From Sporosarcina ureae (lineage in GTDB: Bacteria > Bacillota > Bacilli > Bacillales_A > Planococcaceae): a stretch of DNA of 64,000 nucleotides. Of the stretch, positions 18,846 through 27,628 are shown in pieces. The notes below the pieces were generated by a model. It was given only the letters and a program-made list of their open reading frames with translations, was not told where the DNA came from and did not search any database. The DNA lies in contig NZ_CP015207.1 in NCBI RefSeq assembly GCF_002101375.1, positions 744,001 through 808,000 on the forward strand, given 5' to 3'. The position numbers were made by a program, and so were the translations under genes. Positions within the stretch are counted from its first letter, which is position 1. Every line of letters starts with the position of its first letter.

Positions 18846-19172
18846 TTATTTTAAAACATTTTTCTCTATAATCTTGTCCACTTCAACATCAAAGTGTTTT
18901 GCTTTATTCATGTATACGGACGTGAATACCCATACCATAATGAACATGGAGAATGCATAAACCCAAGTCCATGTCATTGCACCAATTGCAGGTTTTTCTA
19001 AAATTTTTGTATAACCAGTTAATAGTGGAAGAATAAAGTACGCTGCGAAGAAGAAAATAACAAAAGGTGTAGCGAAGGTCTTTTTTCTTTTTACCAGACC
19101 TTTAAAGTCTTCTGATTGAACAAGCTTTTCATAGTCCATTGTGGATTTCCCACGTGCCACTTGATTAGTCAT
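18846..19172 (-). CDS. DUF485 membrane protein (YjcH-like)
   Basis: A 108-residue membrane protein with two hydrophobic segments (about residues 38-56 and 66-88) linked by a short loop, and charged ends. DUF485 proteins such as E. coli YjcH nearly always precede an ActP-type symporter, as here, and are thought to be an accessory subunit or assembly partner of the transporter. It starts at ATG 19172 behind AAGGGGA. It is the first gene of the operon, downstream of a promoter and cre site. Confidence 0.88.
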   Translation of the reverse strand: MTNQVARGKSTMDYEKLVQSEDFKGLVKRKKTFATPFVIFFFAAYFILPLLTGYTKILEKPAIGAMTWTWVYAFSMFIMVWVFTSVYMNKAKHFDVEVDKIIEKNVLK

Positions 19173-19234
19173 TAGTTAATCCCCTTTCTATTTTATATAA
19201 CGTAGTAAATTAGTTCCTTTTCCCCCCGTTTCAA

Positions 19235-19248
19235 TGAAACCGCTTTCA
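19235..19248. promoter_or_regulatory. CcpA cre site in the actP operon leader
   Basis: TGAAACCGCTTTCA fits the cre consensus TGWAANCGNTNWCA at every position and is nearly a perfect palindrome (ATGAAA ... TTTCAT). It lies about 65 bases downstream of the predicted transcription start, so CcpA would block elongation (roadblock) when glucose is plentiful, as fits an acetate uptake operon. Confidence 0.82.
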
Positions 19249-19315
19249 TCACCAACATGAATTGATAATATATTACAGCGTATTCGAATAAATATTTGTT
19301 GTAGTACACATGTAA

Positions 19316-19344
19316 ACGATACCAAACAATTACCAGATTTGCAA
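19316..19344 (-). promoter_or_regulatory. Probable promoter of the DUF485-actP operon
   Basis: Minus strand TTGCAA (19339-19344) and TATCGT (19316-19321) are 17 bases apart. The rest of the 418-base gap between the DUF485 gene and the GntR-type regulator is AT-rich with no gene seen. Confidence 0.5.
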
Positions 19345-19590
19345 TAACCTTTTTTAAAGATTCGTAAAATTAAATCTACTATAAAAGCAAATCACGTATA
19401 GACATTAATCTATCAAATCTAGGTGGAAACTACAAGAACTTTTTGCATTTATCACAACACTTTTTAAATAACATCATATTTAATTTTATAGTAATTCCTA
19501 ATCGTTATTTTACAACATGCTTAATACTGTTAAACAACAGGAAAAAGTTGTAGTATATTGTATATTAGCAATTAGTGAAATAAACATGGT

Positions 19591-20295
19591 GTGAAGACTA
19601 CTTTTGGAGAAAGATGGTGTGATAATTTGCCTATACCAACTAACCACGCACAACCCATACGAAAGACTGCTAAGGAAAATGCATTTAGTCAACTTCAGAA
19701 ATGGATTATCGATGGAACTCTACAGCCCGGTGAAAAACTAAATGACGTTGAATTGGCAGAAGCCCTTGGAGTGAGCCGTACGCCTATACGAGAGTCACTA
19801 CAATTATTAGAAGTTCAAGGATTTGTTCAAATGTTTCCAGGTAAAGCAACACAAGTGACGGACGTAGATCGTGAGTCTATTTCGGACTTGCTCCCTCCAC
19901 TCGCTGCGCTGCAAGCATTATCGGCTGAACTTTCCATACCCAATTTAACCGAAAGTATTATTAAGAAATTGCGGGAAACGAATAAGAAATTCGCGCTAGC
20001 AGTTGAAAAAGAAGATTATTTCCAAGCTTTGAAAACCGATGAAAAGTTCCATCAAATCATTGTGGACACAGCCAATAATCCATACATTTCCTCGATGCTT
20101 GTCTCGCTACAAGCTCATGTGCGTAGACTCTTCTTTCATAATTCCATTATATTGACGGAGCAGTCGATTGAAGAACATGAACAGATCATAGATTTAATGA
20201 GTAAGCGTAATGGTGAGCAAGTTACCAAAGTTATGAGAGAAAATTGGTTACGCGCCATCGAGGAGTTTCATTCGATTGAAAAAGCGGATTCATAA
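19591..20295 (+). CDS. GntR-family regulator with FCD ligand domain
   Basis: A 234-residue regulator (FadR subfamily). The N-terminal winged helix-turn-helix spans about residues 25-90, with LNDVELAEALGVSRTPIRES as the recognition region. The all-helical FCD domain follows (residues 100-230) with metal/ligand-binding residues, including the aspartate in TDEKFHQII and histidines in SIEEHEQII. FCD regulators sense small organic acids. The start is uncertain: GTG 19591 has little upstream binding site, and TTG 19627 lies 13 bases after GGAGAAAG. It is divergent from the actP operon, which makes that operon its most likely target; this is inference. Confidence 0.82.
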   Translation: MKTTFGERWCDNLPIPTNHAQPIRKTAKENAFSQLQKWIIDGTLQPGEKLNDVELAEALGVSRTPIRESLQLLEVQGFVQMFPGKATQVTDVDRESISDLLPPLAALQALSAELSIPNLTESIIKKLRETNKKFALAVEKEDYFQALKTDEKFHQIIVDTANNPYISSMLVSLQAHVRRLFFHNSIILTEQSIEEHEQIIDLMSKRNGEQVTKVMRENWLRAIEEFHSIEKADS

Positions 20296-20311
20296 ATAGA
20301 TAGGAAAAGGG

Positions 20312-20352
20312 GCTGTCCAGAAAGTCAGTAAAAACTGATTTTCTGTGGCAGC
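20312..20352 (+). terminator. Hairpin after the GntR-type gene
   Basis: GCTGTCCAGAAAGTCAGT pairs with ACTGATTTTCTGTGGCAGC (small bulges) around an AAAA loop, followed by a T-rich stretch. The sequence GGGGCTGTCC is also reminiscent of IS terminal repeats, so it may be an IS end reused as a terminator. Confidence 0.55.
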
Positions 20353-20387
20353 ACTTTCTTTTGAAACAAATAAAGAATCCTCTTTCC

Positions 20388-20520
20388 CCCATTCATTTCC
20401 GTTACAGGCGGACGCGTTCGGGAGGGCCCGCGGTGAGCCACCCCCCTCGCTTTGCTCGCTGGGTGTCTCACCTGTCGGCCTGATCCTCCCCGAGTCGCCG
20501 CCTTCCACTCCAATCCACTC
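20388..20520 (-). repeat. Dispersed imperfect palindrome, copy 2
   Basis: Read on the minus strand it starts GAGTGGATTGGAGTGG, then GGAAGGCGGCGACTC, and ends with GCGTCCGCCTGTAACGG. The two inner blocks match copy 1 at 407-539 and pair with each other, so this copy too folds as one long hairpin; the central part differs and has its own inverted repeat around the GCTTTGCTCGC segment. It lies between the convergent gntR-type gene and brnQ. Confidence 0.8.
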
Positions 20521-20544
20521 GGTATGATGGATAAAAAATTACAA

Positions 20545-20760
20545 AAAAAAACGTCCTTTCTAGTAGAATAAAGTCACCAAAACTCTCTACGAAAGGACGA
20601 TTTTTATGTGCAATCTGAAGATTACTTTGACCAGTAGACCACAGAACAGCTGACTTTTCCTATAGAAGAGGCCGAAGCACTTCCTACTGAAGTCCATCGT
20701 TCTTAACGGCCAACCTTATGACAACCGATAAGGCCTGGCCATTCCGGATCCACTCCTTTT
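20545..20760 (+). pseudogene. Probable decayed mobile-element fragment
   Basis: A strong hairpin (CGTCCTTTC 20552-20560 with GAAAGGACG 20591-20599, then five T) is followed by about 60 decayed codons. One frame reads EDYFDQ, stop, TTEQLTFPIEEAEAL, stop, which resembles the start of IS1182-like transposases; this is a memory-based guess. A second hairpin (GGCC..CCTTAT with ATAAGG..GGCC, 20709-20741) precedes the brnQ stop. No intact gene exists here. Confidence 0.35.
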
Positions 20761-22143
20761 TTATGATTTTTCAGTAGTGGAGATAACGTGGAGATCTTGC
20801 ACTCTTTTATTGTTTATTACCGCCACAATAGCTGTTACGAAAGTCGTGATCAATACAGGAACTAACCAGCCGATACCTTCTGTATAGTATGGGATGTATA
20901 CTGTATAGGCCTCATGCACAGTCGCAAGCCAATTCGGCATGGTCTTCTCAACTAGTGAGTAGAATTTCACGAGCGCCTCAACGAAACTGACAAGGAATGC
21001 CGTTACAGTTGCTGTTCGATATACCAAGCGAGATTGATGGAATAAAGGGCCGGTAAACGTCAACAAGATTAATACCATGGCCAGTGGATACAGTAGAACC
21101 AGTACAGGAAGCGAGTAATTGATAATATTCGCTAGCCCGAAATTGGCTACGACCAAACAGAATATTGAAAAGAATACTACAAAAAGTTTATAGCTGATTT
21201 TTGGGATGATCGAATGGAAGTACTCTCCACATGCAGTGAGTAGCCCAATCGCCGTTGTAAGACAGGCAAGCATAATCACGACACCAAGCAACACTAGTCC
21301 CGTCGTACCGAATAAATGAGAGGAAGTTTCGCTTAACACGGAACCGCCACCATCAAGATAGCCAAATAGATCAACCGATGTGGCACCTAGATAAGCAATA
21401 CCTATATATATAATGGCTAAAAATCCGGCTGCCACAAATCCTGTCTTAGCCGTAGAAGCCAATATTTGCTTTTTATTCGTAATGCCCATTGCACGCAATG
21501 CGTTGATGACAATGATGCCGAAAACGAGTGAAGCCAATGCATCCATCGTATTGTACCCTTCAAGAAAACCCGTAAAGAATGGTGTTTCTTTATAAGGTGC
21601 TTGCGATACTTGCGCACTTCCCATCGGACTGAGAAGCGTCATTCCAATTAAGCCAATTAATATAATAATAATGAGTGGTGACAAAAATTTACCGACTCGA
21701 TCGACGATTTTAGCAGGGTTCAGTGATAACCACATGCTAATGCCAAAGAAAGCCAATGTAAATAAAAAACGAGCGAGATCAATAGAAAACCCATTTAAAA
21801 ATGGAGCCACACCAATATCAAATGCCACAGCTCCTGTTCGTGGCGCTGCGAAAAACGGGCCAATCGTCAAGTACAATATGGCTGTAAAAAGAACAGCGTA
21901 TACCGGATGAATCCGACTTGCCAAGTCTTGCAAATCTTTCTTGCCAGAAAAACCAATAGCTAAAATACCTAGAAAAGGCAAACCTACACCTGTGAATAAA
22001 AAACCGGCCATAGCTTTCCACGTTTGATCTCCAGCGAGCTGTCCGAGCTCTGCAGGGAAAATTAAATTGCCTGCTCCAAAAAATAATGCGAATAGCATAA
22101 CTCCAATAACGAGACTTGATGAAAATGATAGTTTCTTCTCCAT
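20761..22143 (-). CDS. brnQ: Branched-chain amino acid:cation symporter BrnQ
   Basis: A 460-residue LIVCS-family carrier with about 12 hydrophobic segments, importing leucine, isoleucine and valine with sodium or protons. FFGAGNLIFPAELG near residue 24 is the family signature. The start is ATG 22143 (MEKKLSFSSS), with GGGAGG 13 bases upstream; the frame is open further up but the extension is not membrane-like or conserved. It stands alone, with mobile-element debris beyond its 3' end. No T-box or other leader is visible in the 54 bases before the binding site. Confidence 0.9.
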   Translation of the reverse strand: MEKKLSFSSSLVIGVMLFALFFGAGNLIFPAELGQLAGDQTWKAMAGFLFTGVGLPFLGILAIGFSGKKDLQDLASRIHPVYAVLFTAILYLTIGPFFAAPRTGAVAFDIGVAPFLNGFSIDLARFLFTLAFFGISMWLSLNPAKIVDRVGKFLSPLIIIILIGLIGMTLLSPMGSAQVSQAPYKETPFFTGFLEGYNTMDALASLVFGIIVINALRAMGITNKKQILASTAKTGFVAAGFLAIIYIGIAYLGATSVDLFGYLDGGGSVLSETSSHLFGTTGLVLLGVVIMLACLTTAIGLLTACGEYFHSIIPKISYKLFVVFFSIFCLVVANFGLANIINYSLPVLVLLYPLAMVLILLTFTGPLFHQSRLVYRTATVTAFLVSFVEALVKFYSLVEKTMPNWLATVHEAYTVYIPYYTEGIGWLVPVLITTFVTAIVAVINNKRVQDLHVISTTEKS

Positions 22144-22318
22144 ATGTATAAAATTCCTCCCAAAGTCAACCGTATTAATTTGTATGCAATATATCACGTT
22201 CCCTTATATTACTCTTCCCAATTTAGAAAATCAACAGCTAGTCAAATCATTTGACTGTTGTCTATATTGCCAACTTACAGACTATTTATCAAGATCTGCA
22301 ATAGAATTTTTAAAATAG

Positions 22319-22347
22319 AAAAAACTGACCTCGATCGAGATCAGTTT
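22319..22347 (-). terminator. Terminator of the sbcDC operon
   Basis: ACTGACCTCGATCGAGATCAGT is almost a perfect palindrome; on the minus strand it is followed by six T. It lies about 100 bases after the sbcC stop. Nothing else is seen in the 22144-22450 gap. Confidence 0.85.
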
Positions 22348-22450
22348 AGACGTAGAAGCTAAATACTAAACGACTTAGAAATGATAGGTAGTAGTTGGGG
22401 ATTTCCATTTCACAGTAGATTAGCTGTGCTTCACTACTGTCCGTGCTACA

Positions 22451-25400
22451 TCAACTCAGTACAATGTTCGTTTTGCTGTAACCCTCTCTTAACTTGGTTA
22501 CTTGCAATGTCGCAGGGATCGCTTCTTTCATTTCATCGATATGGGAAATGATGCCGATCATTCTCCCCGATTGCTGAAGAGCGATTAGAGTATCTATCGC
22601 TTTCTGAATAGCCTCTTCATCCAACGCGCCGAATCCTTCATCAATAAACATCGTCTCCATACGAACAGCCCCTTGGAAGCTTTGAATGACATCCGCCATA
22701 CCCAGCGCCAAACATAATGAGGCATTAAATTTTTCACCGCCTGATAACGTCTTAACATCTCGCGTCTGCCCTGTATACGCGTCATGGACGTCTATACCTA
22801 AGCCACTTTGTTTCCCTCTAGTTTCCTGACGATCACTACGGACGAGTTCATACTGTCCATTTGAAAGATCTCGTAGACGAATATTCGCAGCTTGAATGAT
22901 GCGCTCCAAATACTCGATTTGAATATAACGCTCAAAGGAAATCTTCAAATGGTTTTGACCACGGACTAGATCATAGAGATTCGTAATCTTTCCATAAGTT
23001 CTTTCTAGCTCTGCTTCCTTAGATTTGCTAGTTTTCAATTCAGTATACAGATCCTGTGCTGCTTGTTCTCGTGCTTTTGATTGATTGGACAACGCAAACG
23101 CTTCTTCGTATTGTGTTTTCATTGCTTCTATCTGGTGTTCCATGACTTCCAAATCCACTTGCTGTTTACCCTCTACAGACTTTTTGAGTTCTTCTACGGA
23201 TGATTGTAGCGTATGAAGCGTTTGGGCAAATACTTGAAGTTGTTGCTGGATAGCCTGACGTTTTGAAGGCGGCAGTTTCACTTGCATATAATTTTCTTGC
23301 GAGGTAAAGCCCTCTTCTGTCAACCTTTTTGTAAAGAAAGCTGAACTTTGGTCTACTTTCTCTCTCATATCTGCTAGCGACTTCTTCTCTAGAATCTCTC
23401 GGGACTCCCATTTTATTTTCTCAGTCGAGGCGTCTTGTAATTTCTGTTGGATGGTTTTCCAAGCATTTTCAAGTTGTTGACTGGCTGTTTCTTTAGAAGT
23501 AATTTGTTGTTGCAATGCGGATAGTTCCTGTAAATTTTCAGGTACCTTTGTTAACGCATAGTTATAGAGCGCACGTTTCGTTTCAAGCTCTGCTTTGGAT
23601 TCATTGCGTTGCTGTTCTAATGTATTCATTTCTTCGGTAAGTTCTTCCATGGCCTTCTGCGCTTGGTTTTGTTGGTCTTTCTTTTGTTTCAATACCTCTC
23701 GCTTATTTCTAAGGACAGCTACTTCTTCCGTCAGATCTGCTTGTTCTTTTTGATAATCACGATTCAAATCTACTTGTTGCTCATCCAATTCAGCTTTACT
23801 TAATTCAATACGTTGCTGGAGTTGTTGCAATTGTGCCTGCTTAGTATGGAAGGTCTGTACTTTATTCGTTAACTCTAGCTTAGCCGTGTCTAATTGTTGC
23901 TTCGATACGTGTTCAGATTCTGCAACTTCAGCTTTAGCTGGATGGTCGATACTACCGCAAACTGGACAAGACTCTCCGTCATGAAGTGAAGCAGCAAGGG
24001 CTACCGCCTGATTATTAATCCAACGATTCTCAAGGTCTTGATAGACAGCAGTATAATGCTCTATTTGTTGATTAGCTATGTTAAAATCTGTCTCAAATTC
24101 CTGCCGTTGTATTAGTTGTTGCTTGTATGTAGCCACTTGCTTTGCGACGGCTTTGCAACTTGAAAGTTGATCCACTAACTGTTCGTATCCTTCTAATGAA
24201 GTCTCCAATTCAATCATTTCATTTCTCTGCACAGTAATGGATTCTTTTTGTCGCTTTGCTGCTTGCTGATTCACTAGCAAGGATTTCTCTACTCGATCTA
24301 CTGTGTTGTTAAGTGACTCTAACTCTTGACGTTGCGCGGTGAGTCCAGATACGGTTGGAAGTAAATTTTTCAACGTAAGTACCTGTTCTTTTACTTCGTT
24401 TCGCTCAGCTTCTTTGGCTAGTTCCTGTTCATATGAAGCTTTTGCGGACACTAGCTTTTCCTCTGCATCAGCAAGAAACGTGACAGCTTCAAAGTGACTT
24501 CGCTCTTTTTTCTGCCACTCTATTTCATTAGACTTCACTTGTTGTTCTACATCTTCTAATTTCGCGGCTCGTTCTGCTTGCTGCAATTGCTGTTCGAGAG
24601 TTTTCATCTCTGCTTGCTTCGTCTGCAATCCTTCCAGTTCTTTTTGGCGTTGCAGTAGCTTGGCAAATTGTTCATTAATTGAACGGGCTTCATGCAATTC
24701 TTGTTGTTTTTCATTATGAACTTTATAAAGTCTAGTATATTCTGTATGTGTTTCTTTAGATTGTATTTCATGATATGCATGTTCTTGTTGAAGACCTAAT
24801 ACGAGCTGATGGTAGTTTGGGTACTCTGATTGTAATTCTGTAAATAATAAAGAGTCACGTACAGGTAACTTCGCTGGTATTTGATGAAGAATCGTATCAC
24901 TCAACTGTTTTTCGCGAAGATATTCAGCATTCGCTTCTTCTTTTTTCACTTTTAACCGTTCGACAATCTTTTGGTACGGTTCTGTTTTAAAGATTTTCCG
25001 CATGATGGTTTCCTTATTTCCCGTATCGGATGTTAAGAATTTGCGAAATTCCCCTTGAGGCAACATCATGATTTGACTAAACTGTGCATGCGTAAAGCCT
25101 AGTAACTGTTCAATCTTATCATTTACCTCCGTAACAATTTGACGATCTACCGCCGGAACGAATCGCTCATCTTTTTCTTCAAATAATTCGCAGCGGCCCA
25201 ATGTATCCGATTTATTGCCTTTTTTTCTGTAAGGTATTTGACGCACGACACGGAATCGACGGTTATGGATATCAAACGTCAATTCTACAGTCGTCTGCAT
25301 GTCGTCATCAGCAAACTGACTGCGCAATGCTTTTGTATCTGTACGATCCTCTCCGCTTGCCTGTCCATATAATGCGAAACAAATGCCATCAAAGATCGTA

Positions 25401-25525
25401 GTTTTCCCTGCACCCGTTTTTCCGGAAATGACAAATAAACGATGTTCTTTCAAATCACGAAAATCAACAATTTCCTTGTCTTTATACGGTCCAAATGCTG
25501 TCATGGTTAATATAATTGGTTTCAT
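22451..25525 (-). CDS. sbcC: Exonuclease SbcCD, ATPase subunit SbcC
   Basis: A 1024-residue SMC/Rad50-like ATPase that with SbcD cuts hairpins and protein-blocked DNA ends. Walker A is SGKTGAGKTTIFDG near residue 33; the protein then forms two long coiled-coil arms around the zinc hook CPVCGS near the middle (about residue 520), and ends with the ABC signature TLSGGEKFNASL and Walker B TMFIDEGFGALDEE. I start at ATG 25525 (MKPIILTM), because GGAGGAAG lies seven bases upstream and the ATG overlaps the sbcD stop as ATGA, giving coupled translation. The length fits Bacillus SbcC. All motifs are intact. Confidence 0.95.
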   Translation of the reverse strand: MKPIILTMTAFGPYKDKEIVDFRDLKEHRLFVISGKTGAGKTTIFDGICFALYGQASGEDRTDTKALRSQFADDDMQTTVELTFDIHNRRFRVVRQIPYRKKGNKSDTLGRCELFEEKDERFVPAVDRQIVTEVNDKIEQLLGFTHAQFSQIMMLPQGEFRKFLTSDTGNKETIMRKIFKTEPYQKIVERLKVKKEEANAEYLREKQLSDTILHQIPAKLPVRDSLLFTELQSEYPNYHQLVLGLQQEHAYHEIQSKETHTEYTRLYKVHNEKQQELHEARSINEQFAKLLQRQKELEGLQTKQAEMKTLEQQLQQAERAAKLEDVEQQVKSNEIEWQKKERSHFEAVTFLADAEEKLVSAKASYEQELAKEAERNEVKEQVLTLKNLLPTVSGLTAQRQELESLNNTVDRVEKSLLVNQQAAKRQKESITVQRNEMIELETSLEGYEQLVDQLSSCKAVAKQVATYKQQLIQRQEFETDFNIANQQIEHYTAVYQDLENRWINNQAVALAASLHDGESCPVCGSIDHPAKAEVAESEHVSKQQLDTAKLELTNKVQTFHTKQAQLQQLQQRIELSKAELDEQQVDLNRDYQKEQADLTEEVAVLRNKREVLKQKKDQQNQAQKAMEELTEEMNTLEQQRNESKAELETKRALYNYALTKVPENLQELSALQQQITSKETASQQLENAWKTIQQKLQDASTEKIKWESREILEKKSLADMREKVDQSSAFFTKRLTEEGFTSQENYMQVKLPPSKRQAIQQQLQVFAQTLHTLQSSVEELKKSVEGKQQVDLEVMEHQIEAMKTQYEEAFALSNQSKAREQAAQDLYTELKTSKSKEAELERTYGKITNLYDLVRGQNHLKISFERYIQIEYLERIIQAANIRLRDLSNGQYELVRSDRQETRGKQSGLGIDVHDAYTGQTRDVKTLSGGEKFNASLCLALGMADVIQSFQGAVRMETMFIDEGFGALDEEAIQKAIDTLIALQQSGRMIGIISHIDEMKEAIPATLQVTKLREGYSKTNIVLS

Positions 25526-26676
25526 GCACGGTCTTCCTCCTTCATCACGTCCCACAAAACTTCAGCGAATAACTCTTTCGTTTCTTCGTCTACTTCTTCG
25601 CCTTGAAGTTCTTTAAAAAACGAAGCAAACATTGCTTGGTCATCTTCTTTTTTCTCAACAGTCACTGTTCCACCAAGACTGTCTGTCGAAGAAGCAAAAA
25701 GTTTACGTTCTACATGCATAGCGTTCGGAAAAACGGAACGAATTTTCTCCATTGGTTGAATGACTGGCACCGTATCAAGCAGCTTGACGAACACATAGTC
25801 TTCATTGTGAGGCATCTTTAATAGATCTTCTATCGTTCCTTCAACCGTTCTCACATCATGAAGCGGAGTCAGTAGCTTTTTTTCAATTTCCACTTCGCCT
25901 TTTTCTCCGAGCTCCACAATGAGGTATCCCTTTTGATGATTCTCTTCCGATATGGAATACTTTAATGGTGAACCTGAGTAACGAATTGTTTCATTGCCTA
26001 CAAAATGCGCCTGATGCAAGTGACCAAGCGCTGTGTAATGAAATGGCTCGAATAAATCTGAAGAAACATATTCAGCCCCGCCAATCGATAATGGTCGTTC
26101 TGCATCACTAGTATTTTCTTCTTTCTCACCATGCGTAGTGACGAATGCATGACCGACAAACACATGTCGAGCGTCTTGATCCATAGACATCTCTATACGC
26201 TCGATGATTTTCTTCATAGCTTGCTGATGACTGGAAATCGATTCATCTTCAAGCAAGTGACGAACAATCGAAGGATCCGCATAGGGTATTAAATGAAAAT
26301 AGATATCACCATATTCGTCTTGGAGCTTTACTGGTGACAAGTGTGGGGACCATTCTCCTGTTATGTATAAACCTTGGTCTTTCATGAACGTACTTCCAAA
26401 ATGAAGGCGGCTAGGGCTATCGTGGTTTCCTGCAATAGCGATGACAGGTATTTTCAAATCCAATACAATCTCCTGTAGAACGTCATTCAACAAACCTACC
26501 GCTTCAGTTGGCGGAATTGCACGATCATACAGATCCCCTGCTATAATGATTGCATCCGGTTGTTCTCTTTTAATTTCTTCTATAAAAGTCTGTAAAATAT
26601 AACGCTGATCTTCTGTCATATAGATTCCTTGCACGAGCTTGCCGAGATGCCAGTCTGCTGTATGGAAAATTTTCAA
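25522..26676 (-). CDS. sbcD: Exonuclease SbcCD, nuclease subunit SbcD
   Basis: A 384-residue Mre11-type calcineurin-like phosphoesterase, the manganese-dependent nuclease of the SbcCD complex. Metal-binding motifs appear in order: TADWHLGKLV near residue 6, IAGDLYDRA near 47, AGNHDSPSRL near 83, GHAFVTTHG around 175 and ALGHLHQAH around 216. The C-terminal capping region is acidic (EEVDEETKELFAEV) as in the family. It starts at ATG 26676 and ends overlapping sbcC by four bases, as a two-gene operon. Confidence 0.95.
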   Translation of the reverse strand: MKIFHTADWHLGKLVQGIYMTEDQRYILQTFIEEIKREQPDAIIIAGDLYDRAIPPTEAVGLLNDVLQEIVLDLKIPVIAIAGNHDSPSRLHFGSTFMKDQGLYITGEWSPHLSPVKLQDEYGDIYFHLIPYADPSIVRHLLEDESISSHQQAMKKIIERIEMSMDQDARHVFVGHAFVTTHGEKEENTSDAERPLSIGGAEYVSSDLFEPFHYTALGHLHQAHFVGNETIRYSGSPLKYSISEENHQKGYLIVELGEKGEVEIEKKLLTPLHDVRTVEGTIEDLLKMPHNEDYVFVKLLDTVPVIQPMEKIRSVFPNAMHVERKLFASSTDSLGGTVTVEKKEDDQAMFASFFKELQGEEVDEETKELFAEVLWDVMKEEDRA

Positions 26677-26785
26677 GTCGTTTCCCCTCTCTTCTTCTAT
26701 AAAAATGGAGACAAGAAGAGTAGCGTATTAGAAAAGTGGTATGAAAATTACTTGTCTATTACGCTCATTCTTCTATCTCAAATTA

Positions 26786-27511
26786 CTACCTATCTACTTG
26801 TTGGTTTGCTTCATTCAATATTTCTCCAATTTTGCGTTCATTGATAACGAGATCGGCAAAGCGATCCATTTCTGTAGGTTCCATATTAATAATAACTAAC
26901 TTCGCGCCTTGCTCTTTTGCGATGAGCGGAAATTGATTCGCAGGTGTAACGGTTAATGATGAACCTAGTACAATGAAAAGATCAGCTTTCTCACTTTCAA
27001 AAATCGCTTGAATAAATGCTTCTTCGGGTAGCATTTCTCCGAATAAGACAACCGATGGACGCAACGTACCGCCACAATCACAGTAAAACGCATCTTGTTC
27101 GTAGCGTTCGTTACCGTATACTTTTCCACAAGTTTCACAATGGACATTACGAAGTGTCCCATGAAGTTCCATAACGTTTTTCGAGCCCGCCATCGTATGG
27201 AAACCATCGACGTTTTGCGTAATAATTCCATGGATCAGGCCGTCCTTTTCCCACTTAGCTAAAATATCATGCCCTTTATGCGGTCCTGTTTCTTTTGCCG
27301 CTATGACCCGTTGTTTATAAAACTGAAAAAACTGGTCTACCTGCTGATTGAGAGCAGTTATGCTTGCCACTTTGGCAGGATCTTCTGTTTCCCACATGCC
27401 CGTTTTAGCGGAACGGAAATCAGGTAGCCCGCTTTCTGTCGACATCCCAGCTCCTGTATAGACGATAGTACGTTTTGATTCGTTCAATAAATCTGCCAGC
27501 ACGGTCTTCAT
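26786..27511 (-). CDS. cobB: NAD-dependent protein deacylase (sirtuin, SIR2 family)
   Basis: A 241-residue class III deacetylase that removes acetyl or other acyl groups from lysines with NAD. TGAGMSTESGLPDFR near residue 19 binds NAD, TQNVDGFH and the catalytic histidine in ELHGTLRNV are present, as are the four zinc cysteines (CETCGKVY and FYCDCGG). The length matches bacterial sirtuins such as B. subtilis SrtN. In that species acetyl-CoA synthetase is a target. Here it is unlinked to acs, and stands between sbcD and the sulfonate importer. It starts at ATG 27511 behind GAAAGGATG. Confidence 0.92.
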   Translation of the reverse strand: MKTVLADLLNESKRTIVYTGAGMSTESGLPDFRSAKTGMWETEDPAKVASITALNQQVDQFFQFYKQRVIAAKETGPHKGHDILAKWEKDGLIHGIITQNVDGFHTMAGSKNVMELHGTLRNVHCETCGKVYGNERYEQDAFYCDCGGTLRPSVVLFGEMLPEEAFIQAIFESEKADLFIVLGSSLTVTPANQFPLIAKEQGAKLVIINMEPTEMDRFADLVINERKIGEILNEANQQVDR

Positions 27512-27591
27512 CCTTTCAACTAGCGAAATTATGTTCTATCTGTATACTAGCATATCCTGTTTTATTGCAACTTATCAAACGAAACGGAATT

Positions 27592-27622
27592 AAAAAAACG
27601 AGCATCCACAATGGATACTCGC
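27592..27622 (-). terminator. Terminator of the ssuBCA operon
   Basis: CGAGCATCCA and TGGATACTCG form the stem; on the minus strand seven T follow. It lies just beyond the stop of the binding-protein gene. Confidence 0.85.
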
Positions 27623-27628
27623 TTACTA

